From contig JASAMV010002496.1 in the NCBI GenBank assembly GCA_030248065.1, positions 1 through 64,000 on the forward strand: a stretch of DNA of 64,000 bases, written 5' to 3'. The position numbers and the translations under genes are program-made. This document shows positions 45,188 to 55,145 of the stretch, in pieces. The DNA comes from Rhynchonema sp. JSB1_4. Lineage: Eukaryota > Nematoda > Chromadorea > Monhysterida > Xyalidae. Below the pieces are notes generated by a model. The model saw only the letters and a program-made list of their open reading frames with translations. It searched no databases and was not told where the DNA came from. How positions within the stretch are numbered: position 1 is the first letter of the stretch; each line of letters opens with the position of its first letter.

Positions 45188-47122
45188 GTTCCTGGGGGGC
45201 AGTGTAGTTCCTGGGGGGGCAGTGCAGTTCCTGGTCCGGCGCGGCGGTTAGTGTACCACCCCTTTTTTCCGTGCGGCGGTTAGTGTACCTCCCTGGGGGG
45301 TGAAGGGGGGGGGAAGACCCAAATTCAGGAAAAAGTCACTTTTTGAGGTAGAAAATTTGACCGATTTTTGGCCCTTTTTGGAAAAAAATCTCCATAAAAA
45401 GGGTATTTTGGCGACTTTTGACAACATCGACCTAAAAATCACCCATTTTAGGCCTAAAAATGCCCATTTTAGGCCTAAAATTGCCTATTTTAGGCAAAAA
45501 TTGAGGCGGTTAGTTTACCTGGCGCGGCGGTTAGTGTACTAGTGTACCTGGCGCGGCGGTTAGTGTACCTTAGGGGGGGACCCCCTCCCCCCAGGAACTA
45601 CACTGGGGGGTCCCCCCCCTAAGGTATACTAACCGCCGCGACCAAGGTACACTAGTACACTAACCGCCGCGCCAGGTACACTAACCGCCTCAATTTTTGC
45701 CTAAAATCGGCGTTTTTAGGCCTAAAATGGCCATTTTTAGGTCTAAAATGGGTGATTCTTAGGTCAATGATGTCAAAAGTCGCCAAAATACCCTGTTTAT
45801 GGAGAATTTTTTCCAAAAAGGGGTAAAAATCGGTCAAATTTTCTACCTCAAAAAGTGACTTTTTCCTGGATTTGGGTCTTCCCCCCCCCTTCCCCCCAGG
45901 GAGGTACACTAACCGCCGCACGGAAAAAAGGGGTAGGTACACTAACCGCCGCGCCGGACCAGGAACTACACTGCTGGGGGGGAGGGGGGTCCCCCCTAAG
46001 GTACACTAACCGCCGCCACCAAGGTACACTAGTACACTAACCGCCGCGCCAGGTACACTAACCGCCTCAATTTTTGCCTAAAATAGGCAATTTTAGGCCT
46101 AAAATGAGCATTTTTAGGCCTAAAATGGGTGATTTTTAGGTCGATGTTGTCAAAAGTCGCCAAAATACCCTTTTTATGGAGAATTTTTTCCAAAAAGGGC
46201 CAAAAATCGGTGAAATTTTCTCCCTCAAAAAGTGACTTTTTCCTGAATTTCGGTCTCCCCCCCCCTTCCCCCCAGGGAGGTACACTAACCGCCGCACAGA
46301 AAAAAGGGGTAGGTACACTAGCCGCCGCGCCGGACCAGGAACTACACTGGGTTGAGTATATGATGACGTAAAGCCTTTTATGGAAGATCTGCACCTACAA
46401 ACACTCAATAATGACCAGTAACACCCTGACAGAACTCCGTTTTAGGGGTATTTTTTGGAACATTTTTTTGGGCAGCGAAAAAATACTGCCCCCCCCCCAA
46501 AAATAGAGCCCCCCCAAAAAAATACAGCCCACCCTAAAAGGGGTCAGTGAAAAAATACAGCCCCCCTTGTATTTTAGGTTTTACGGTAGGTACCCCCAAA
46601 AATCCCAAAAAGGGGGGTTTGAAAGGATGTTTTTTCGCTTGTAATCGCATTTATTCGTGTCTGTTCGTCAATAAGAGGCGTATTATGTGCCCTGAACGAA
46701 CAACAAACGTGCATGAATGTACCTGTGCACAATTATCAAGCCTTAATACACTACTTGTATAGGGGATGTTACTTAGGGGGGGCTCTATTAATTCACTGAC
46801 CCCTTTTGGGGGGGCTGTATTACGGGGTACTAGTGTACCTTGGTCGCGGCGGTTACCGTTACACTACTTGTATAGGGGTTGTTACTTAGGGGGGCTCTAT
46901 TAATTCACTGACCCCTTTTGGGGGGGCGGGGCTATATTACGGGGGCTCTATTCCGGGGGGCGGGCTGTATTTAGGTTTTTGCGGTATATTACAAAATCGT
47001 TTAAAGAAGACCTAAAACAGCTGAAAGCGACCATTTTTCGTGCCTGAAACATGCGGGCGGTCAGGTTTTAGACTTTGTTGACAGCGCCAAAATTGATCTC
47101 ATATTCGTTTTCAGCCAGCATG

Positions 47123-48119
47123 AAAGGAGTGCATAGCAGTGTTTTATTTAGCAATTTTTATAATAATAGAGTAGTCTAAAGCTGCATATATAGTTTCGGA
47201 CCCTCTCAGGAGACTATATATGTCACAATGCATCCGGGTCCTCATCAGTCATGAGATGCATTGCGCCCTCCCTATTCTAGTAGAAGCGTGAAATTTGAAA
47301 AGAAAAATTTTTTTGGAAAAGGAAAGAGGAAAAGGAAGGAAAAGACAGAAAGACCGCGTGTCGGCGTTTGAAAACCATAAGAAATGTTTTTACGGCAATT
47401 CCTTGGCTTAAACCACATTTTCGTCCCAGGTCCCGTATACTTCAGGAGTGCCGGATTAACAAACCATCGCAACGCAAATATTACCGAAAAATAGGCGTTT
47501 TGGACTACTTTAGACTACTCCATTATTATAAAAATTGGTGACATTTATAAAACACTTATATTTAAACCGGGCAACCGGATATCGCATGCTCTAAGAATCC
47601 GGCCTTTCGCAATAAAATGTGACTATATACGATGAGTGATCACAAAAACATCGTTCAAACAAAATGAAATGCGTTTAAATTGTGAGAATTAATTTTTAAA
47701 AATTAGCTTTCGGGAACAAACTCGAGCTTGTGCCGACTTACGCTGCCCCTTTTGATCAGGCAACGGCAGACCATTTAGTGGGGTATCCAACCAGCTCATC
47801 AACCAACAGCCACGTGTGAAATGTTTCACAAAGGTTTCATCTGTCAGCGAGCTGGTTCTTGTCTCAGTCTCACTGCCTTTCATGATCAAAAGGGTGAGCG
47901 TAAGTCGGCACAAGCTCGCGTTTGTTCCTGAAAGCAACTTTTCAAAGATAAATTCTGACAGTTTTAACGTGGTTATCTCGTTTGATCGTTGTTTTTGTGA
48001 CCGTTGGACATAAACAGTCTAACTGCGTAGTAAAAAAAGCAAGCATGAGATATACGGTTTCCCGCTTTAACACTTAACATTTATAAAATACCAAATAAAA
48101 CACTGCTATACACTCCTTT
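47123..48119. mobile_element. Inverted-repeat element, ~1.0 kb, with a nested foldback, family T15
   Basis: Outer arms AAAGGAGTGCATAGCAGTG and the complement CACTGCTATACACTCCTTT bound the region. A second inverted pair at ~47153 and ~47500 (TTTTTATAATAATAGAGTAG) and the foldback 47703-47940 lie within. No recognisable protein. Confidence 0.7.
47703..47940. mobile_element. Foldback element, ~238 bp, family T16, nested in 47123-48119
   Basis: Arms carry GGGAACAAACTCGAGCTTGT then CCGACTTACGCT on the left, and the complement AGCGTAAGTCGG then ACAAGCTCGCGTTTGTTCCT on the right. The centre contains GAAATGTTTCAC. Confidence 0.78.
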
Positions 48120-48483
48120 GTCTTCAGAATTCCTTAAGTACTTACTGGTAGTAATTCATTTGAAAAAACGGTTTTTTTCCGAGAACATAAATTACCGTAA
48201 TTTTAGTCACAATAAACGGACTGTTTTTCAAGGTTTTTGGTTTTTTATTGGTCTTGCTTTGCTTCTCTCTTTTGCCGCGGATTCCGATTTGTTAATCGAT
48301 TGTCTTCGTTTGTCCGTTTTAGTTGTCAAGCGTTTTGTGGTTTTCCAGATCTGTCCTTAAGTGCGGTGCGAGTGTTTCTGACGCCGAAATTCGTGCTGAC
48401 TTCAACGCTTTCATCCTGCCGTCTCATGTTGATCTCGTCGTTTGTTTCTTGAGGTTCGAAATAACGGAGAAATATTTCACACG

Positions 48484-50338
48484 ATGCGCATCATTTCCAC
48501 TCAAATTGTGCAGTTCGCTGCGTTGATCGTTTTTGTCAGCTGTCACCAAAATCAGCCGCCCATCGGCAACCAGCATTTACCACCGGAGGTTTGTGTCTTG
48601 CTGAGTTTGGTTTTTGCCTGTTTTTTTCAAGGCATGATTAAGTTTTTTTAGGCAAAGCTCTATAAACTCAATTTAGTATCTCGTCTTTCATTTGTAAGTG
48701 CAGTGCAGGTGTATTTGTACAGGTGTTGCCCGTTGTCAGTTCTGCAGCGCAAGATCGTTCTTTTAAATTTCAAAATGCAAAAAAATGAATGCTGAAATGT
48801 TTCAGCAACATCACCAAGGCCACGCCCAACAGCAGCAACAACACCACGGACACCAGGGTGGACACGGAAAGTTTGGGGCTCCAGAAGAAGTGCAGGATGC
48901 GGAGTGAGTAATTTCTGTTGCTGTATGATTGGCTTTATGCCGCGGCAGCGTTGCAAAAATGCAAAAAAAAGTTCCTTTTGAAAGTCGGCACTTGAAAATA
49001 AACATTAAACATAGTATATTTTCGACGTTTTTATCCAAAGCAGTGTGGTGGCTGGGGGATGAGTGATCCCCTTTAAGGGGTACATACCTTGCAGTCATCG
49101 ATTTATGGTTTTCATAGGCATGGCAAACATGTGCGTTTTTCGACATCAAAACCCAAAAATCGCGCGGTCCGCCGAAAATCCGAAACAACCGTTTTTTCAT
49201 CACGCAAGTATGATCGACCTCGGTCGGTGGTGTGCACTCCAAAGTCGAAAGTTAGAGCGACGAACGATAAGATACGTATCTTTTCATATAAAAATTGAAA
49301 TAATTTTTTTGCGCCGCAGCCACATCAAATCGCATCTGGAGGGCGACATCAATACCGACCAGCAGAAAATGACCGACGAGCAACTGCAGTTCCATTATTT
49401 CAAAATGCACGACTCCAATGATGACAACAGACTGGACGGCGTCGAATTAGTCAAGGCCGTCACGCATTTTCACGACGGTTCGTTTTCAATGTTATTTTCT
49501 TTTAAATGTTTTTTTTTAAATTTCCTGATCGCAATTCTCTGTACTCCCCATGGTTAATGCTAAGATCATTTCTAAACCCTGAAATCAACTGTTGAAACAT
49601 TCGGACAACAACAAGCACACACGCAGCTTGCCAGCCAGCCGAGCAGCGGTGTGCAATGTTTCAGAACTTCGCGTGGTTAGCGTTCGGGCTAGACGTGGAC
49701 ATTAACTACGGGGCGTATTCTGATGCACGGCAGTGAATTCAGAAACTTTTATACTAAAGTGGCAAAAAAACGGCTGTTGTTGAATTTTATGTGGGCTTCG
49801 TTGAATTTGATTTAAACTTGCGCTCATTTCTGTTGCTATTTTTAGTGAGTGAGTACTGAAAGTGGTTCTGTTAGAACAATGCTTGAAGTTTATCCAATTA
49901 TTTTATTATTGGTTCGCTGTTTTTGTGAAGTTGGTTTTTTTCAACATTGAGGTCAATCGTTATTACATTTGTAAGATAAAGGCGCCTTATCATGCGTTGC
50001 TCAAAACATGTGCTGCCGACAATGTAGTGTCTGACTGCTTCGTGGCCGATTGCTGCCATGCCAACTTGTTCAGAAACAAGGTTTTTCGCTGAACACGTAA
50101 TTCGCCCCACATTTCTTTTTTTGTTGCAGAAGCGCAAGAAAAGGATCCGAAAAACGCGCCGCCGAAAATGTCGGAGCCGGAGTTGGAGGAAATGATTGAT
50201 TCGATTCTACGCGACGATGACTTCAATCACGACGGCTATATTAATTACAGCGAATTTGTGAGAGCGCAGAAAGAGCGCGCCAGTGGGGCCCGGGGCACCC
50301 CGCCGCCACCCCCGCAACACCAACAGCAACCTCGATAG
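48484..50338 (+). CDS. MCFD2: MCFD2-like EF-hand secretory protein, copy 1
   Basis: Four exons, all in phase: 48484-48588, 48806-48903, 49320-49477 and 50130-50338 (TAG), giving 189 residues. Exon 1 encodes a signal peptide (MRIISTQIVQFAALIVFVSC). Exon 2 encodes a His/Gln-rich stretch ending in HGKFGAPEEVQDA. Exon 3 has HIKSHLEGDI, LQFHYFKMHD and EF-hand loop DSNDDNRLDGVE. Exon 4 has MSEPELEEMIDSILRDDD and EF-hand loop DFNHDGYINYSE, then a Pro/Gln-rich tail absent from human MCFD2. Both loops keep the calcium ligands at positions 1, 3, 5 and 12. MCFD2 partners the lectin LMAN1/ERGIC-53 in ER-to-Golgi export of glycoprotein cargo; that role is inferred here. A paralogue follows at 55146. Confidence 0.93.
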
Positions 50339-50468
50339 ATTAGCTGGCTGATGTTTCACATGGCACTTTGTGATCGGTCTTGCGGGTCCAACGAGTCAGC
50401 TTCTTTTGTCACAAACTAACTGGGAATTTTGTGAATTCAGGTGTGTGCTGACAAAACACTCTTGGGAG

Positions 50469-50640
50469 AAACTTTTCAAACGCGTTGCCTGATCCGTAAA
50501 GCGCATATTAGCTATTGTGGTCACTGCCAGCCACTCAACACACAAGGCTAGCGTGGTGATTTGCGAAATGCTGCGAAACTCAGCTGGCTGCGCGAGTTGC
50601 GTTCGCTTTACGGATCAGGCAACGCGCTTGACAAGTTTAT
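50469..50640. repeat. Inverted repeat, ~170 bp, family T17
   Basis: CGCGTTGCCTGATCCGTAAA at ~50481 recurs as TTTACGGATCAGGCAACGCG at ~50608. It lies in the intergenic region 3' of MCFD2-like copy 1. Confidence 0.7.
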
Positions 50641-51666
50641 CCCACCGGGATTGTCAGAGTATCTTTGCGTTGCCTTTGGGCATGGTATAGATTTTATTGA
50701 GCAAACCTGTTGTCCGGAATTTGAAAGCCGAGAGTGTATTTATTAGACCATACCTGCACTGTGAAACATCGTTGGTGCTGCGACCTTGCGTCGTGGATTG
50801 CGGATGTTTCATGTGGAGTTGATTTTAGCTGGACCGGTCACAAAACTGCTGTGCGTTTGTGCCTTGTTCTTTCATTGCAGTGAGCTAAACGCTGTTAGCT
50901 TCCAGAATAAGATTTCACTACAAAGAAAGAATGTCGTTTATTATTGGGTGCTGCTCAGTAACAAGATACAAATATGGTTTTGTGTTGCAATTCAAAATAA
51001 CTGAGTGGGGCCCATGAACTTGATTACCGGTAGATTCCTGATCACAAAACGCCTTCCAATATTTGTTATAATCCTTCTGTTGTGTTTGCGTACTTTGGAT
51101 CTCTATTCATAGGATCGCTATTGTTCTGGCTCTGCTATTGAACTTGTGCTGGTGCATGCTAGGGACGCATAAATAAATTTTTTTCATTTCTTCAAAATAT
51201 GGAAAATCAAACTGTTGCTTAATGGTCGTTTGTTGTTGAAATTTCTGTGTATGGCTTTCTCTGATATTACGTTTGTGAATTTGAAGAACTATTGTGTTGA
51301 AGAGCTAAATTATCTGTGAAATTATGGGATGCTTGTATTATTTTTATTTTCTATTTTGTTAGTGTCGGTTTTGTGCTCAGCTTTGAACAAAAATGTATTT
51401 TTTTGTATTTATATATGTTTTCATTGGCAAGTTTGCGTTTTCGTTTTTCCCTGTCTCCTGTGATTTTGTTCTGTGAACTCTTGTTTCGGTTTTCTGTGCG
51501 ATTCTTTGCTGGGTGTCTGAGTATTCTTTTATGGTCGTTTGTATAATTTTCGGTGCTCTGCTTTGCGTAACATCACTGTAGCGCGACGGTATGTGTGTAG
51601 GGGGCAATAAAGCTCTGTGCCTTCGCAAATTGATTGTATAGTCCCCGATCTAAACCGATTCGTTAA

Positions 51667-51897
51667 GGGCTCCACCAGATAGACCCGAAACCCGAAACAT
51701 AAATTTTTTCTATGTCCATGTTTCGGGTTTTGAAAAAAACCCGAAACCCGAAACACAAAGCATGATAATAGAAAATGTTTTGATCTTGCCACTTGTAGTT
51801 GACGTGCACAATTTATACAGTCAATCGAAACATTTGCGATTATCATGCTTCGTGTTTCGGGTTTCGGGTTTTTTTTAAAAACCCGAAACATGGACTG
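51667..51897. mobile_element. Family T3 element, right end degraded
   Basis: TTAA at 51663-51666 is followed by GGGCTCCACCAGATAGACCC and the CCCGAAACCCGAAAC-rich interior of the 2041-2334 element. The right inverted repeat fades out near 51897 and the matching TTAA is not seen. Confidence 0.7.
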
Positions 51898-52182
51898 TAT
51901 TGAAGACTTTGGCTGAAACAAGCGAGCGACAGGCGCTCGTTCTGAGCAGGTTTTTCGTGCAAGCTTTGGAAATTCGGACCTCCACGGAGGCTTATCGTAA
52001 TGTCGTCACATTTTGTCGTTTTCGCGCTCATTTGAGGCTCATGTATTGTTGCTTCTTCGACGACTTTATTTGACGACAAAACCAGATGCGGATAAATACT
52101 TTCATTTCACCCGGATTTGCTTACCGATGGTGATTCGTGACGGTTGAGCCAGAGTACATACTCTCCATTGGTCACATTTAGC

Positions 52183-52740
52183 CAGGGTTGGGCAAAAAAA
52201 ACGACGGCGTTTTTTCTTAAAAAAACGGCGTTTTTTCTTAAAAAAACGACGTTTTTTTTTTAGAAAAAACGACGTTTTTTTTAAAAAAAACGCCTGGGTC
52301 GTTTTTCGTTTTTTTTAAATCCTGAATTTCCTTGATTTTCCCTGATTTTTCAGGGAAAGTACCCTGATTATCAAGGAAAATCAATTTTTTGTCCCATTTT
52401 TTTCAAAAAATTTTCGACCAATTTTTACTTTGTCGAGATACGTCGATATACGGCGTTTGACTTTCAATGATGACCCCGGCCAAAGTTGGTCCCATGATGC
52501 GGGTCTGATATTGGTTCTTAACAACTCGCTAGAAAAGGGTTGAAACCCGTTTATTTTGCCTCAGAACACATAGAATTACTTCATTTAACCACGTTTTCTT
52601 CCCAACATGAGCGTTTTCCAATTTTTTTGGGGGCATATTTTGGTCATCTTGGCGTTTTGAAAAAAAACGTTTTTTAAAAAAAACGTTTTTTTAAAAAAAA
52701 AAAACGATTTTTTGGAAAAAACGTTTTTTGCCCAACCCTG
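52183..52740. mobile_element. hAT-like non-autonomous element, 558 bp
   Basis: Ends CAGGGTTGGGCAAAAA and TTTTTTGCCCAACCCTG, flanked by perfect CATTTAGC repeats (52175-52182, 52741-52748). Same family as 34821-35323 in the opposite orientation. Intergenic. Confidence 0.92.
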
Positions 52741-53150
52741 CATTTAGCACGCTGGAGCAACTCGAAGTCGATTGACGTGCAACTACGCTTCATATGAAGG
52801 TGATTTCACGTTAGGGGGACATATCAGGATTTAATGCTCGTTCAGGGCTGCATGCATTGACGATCGGAGTCGAGGACTTGCGCTGCCGACTGACCAATCA
52901 GCCAAACAATGCTACGCCCAACCGAGCTGTACGATAACCCAGATTGCAAACACGCAGCATGCACAACGAACGTTTACTATTGCTCTTATAATCGAGACAC
53001 GTGAAACATCGCCTGTTCATCACACAACAGGGACCTCGAGTACTCACACCTTATAAGGCAGAACACACACTGCAGGTTGCCGTGATAAGAACGTGCACAC
53101 GCCATACTCAGGTGCCAGAAGGTGTTTCACACTGTAACTGTCGGTATTAA

Positions 53151-54806
53151 AGGGCTCGGGACATAACCGAAGGAAGGGTAGCAGGACATATTGTTACACA
53201 CCGTTGGAAAGCATTCCGACAGCCTATGTCACGCACAAATTTTAAGCCCCTTGGAGAATCGCTATCTCTTGGTAGAGCGACTTTTCGTTACAGAAAAAAG
53301 TGAATTTTTGCACAAATTGGAACGACCGGTGCAGAAACCCCAAATGAGTTGAAGGTCAAGTAACACATGGATAGGATTACAACAGCTTCCGAATAGCTTA
53401 CCATCACAACTTCAGTCGCTCAAAGCATTACTTCACACGGTGAGGGTGCGAAACGTTCCAAAAATCGGGCTTATTTTTCGAGAACACAAGTTTGTCCCTA
53501 AAATTTGAGGCCACGCTTAGCGCTGCGGAAATAAGAATGCAATGGAGAAATAGAGCGTTGTCGAAAGTACCAGAAAATAAGGTTTTTAAATTTTTTAACT
53601 CTTGGCTGGCTCCGTGACAGGCCTAAAAATCCATGAAATTGCCGCTAAATTAGGTGGTTACATTCATCGCCAGAATTGTGACACATAAAGGCCACAGATT
53701 GTATCGGATTCGAAACAAAAAAATGAGAGAAACGTCTGTTTTAACAACCTATCAAGGTCCGAAGACCCCAAGGTCTACAGATCTCTCGTGGCAGCCATAC
53801 TAACCTGAATATGATATTCAGCTATAAATGCTTATTGTTAACAGCTATCGTAAATGTGATAGCACCAAACAATGTATCTCGGGAGTAGCTTTCGAATGAT
53901 ATATAACAAGCCCCAATAAATTCTTACACTTAAGGGCAGAGGTTAAAAAATTGCTTTTTTGACGATTCTGGAATGAACCGTCACGTCACCGTGTGCGTTT
54001 TCGAAATTTTGACCGTTTCTTGTCCATAGCAACAGATAGTATGGGCATGTCATACAACGTTCGATAGCTAATTCAGAGCTACATCGTCTGATGCTATTAA
54101 ATGTGCAATTGTTTTTAACAGCAACGACTTATAGCCAAATATCTTATTCAGGCTGGCATGGCTGCAGCAGCCGGACCATGGGGTTTGAAGTCTTGAAACT
54201 CGTCTAGATTGTTGGACTGTGCGTTTATCTGACTTTCTCGTTTCCAATGCAACGCAATACCTGGCTTATTTACATCACATTTCCGTCAATGAATGCAACA
54301 ATGCAGTTTAGTGGCAATTTCTAGGTCTTTTTGGGCCTGTCACGCCGCTATCTAAGTGTTTTAAAATTTAAAAACCTTATTTTCTGGTACTTTCGAAAAT
54401 GCTCTATGTTTCTATTGCATTTTCATTTCTGCAACGTAAAGCGCGGCCTCAAAATTTAGAGACAAACTTGTGTTTTCGAAAAATGTGGCCGATTTTTTGA
54501 ACATTTCGCACCCTCACCGAATGAAGCAGTTCTTTGAGCGACTGAAGTTCTCATGATAAGTGGTCCAGAAGCCGTTGTAATCCTATGCATGTGTTACTTG
54601 ACTTTCAACTCATTTGTAGTTTCTGCACCGGTCGTTCCAATTTGTGAAAAAATTCACTTTTTTCTGGAATGAAAAGTCGCTCCACCAAGAGATAGCGAAT
54701 CTCTGAGGAGCTTAACATTTGTGCGTGACATATGCTATAACAGTGCTTTCCAACAATGTATAACACTACGCTCTGCTGCCCTTCCTTCGGTTGTGTCCCG
54801 AGCCCT
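53151..54806. mobile_element. TTAA-flanked element, family T1, copy 2 (1.66 kb)
   Basis: TTAA at 53147-53150 and 54807-54810. Ends AGGGCTCGGGAC and GTCCCGAGCCCT. It is similar along its length to 3049-4687 and shares long inverted arms. It is intergenic between the two MCFD2-like genes and has no transposase frame. Confidence 0.9.
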
Positions 54807-55145
54807 TTAAGCTTGCTAGCGCACATGCATTTCATTCATGTTGGCAATACCAAACTAACATACGTAAGCTCTTTCCATTCCGTATGTGAGCTGCATAATG
54901 CAGCCGCGTGTACCGCGGCACATGCAGTTTGTGCCTTGCGCATGAGAGTCTACTTGCGACCACGCAAGCCCATGCTGCATGGAAACCGCCTTGTGATGGT
55001 CTTCTCGCTTTTCCTTGTCAGTGGCTGAGCTGCTGGCGCAGCGTGCAGAGCATGTACTTCCCGCTTCTGATGTTTGCAGTTTTGCGTGACCTATTTTGAA
55101 ACAAAACGCGATTTCTGCAATTTCGCTCTTTTCACTGCCGTAATA

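Larger units (their letters stand above)
41805..46990. repeat. Composite block of nested G/C-tract-rich repeats
   Basis: No gene. Recurring modules in both orientations: GCGGCGGTTAGTGTACC (41830-41880, 45240-45570, 45625-45690, 45905-46060, 46270-46330), GGGGGGCTCTATTAATTCAC (43010, 43080, 46780, 46890), GGCGGGTAGGGTACC (reverse 41945-42300, forward 44910-45140) and GGTCGATGTTGTCAAAAGTC-like segments (45410, 45770, 46140). Runs of 10-20 G or C separate them. Two hAT-like elements with target duplications sit inside. Confidence 0.8.

Noticed and set aside
46547..46762. Small plus-strand frame after a G/C tract
   Set aside because: No motif, no splice partner, and it begins inside a repeat module.
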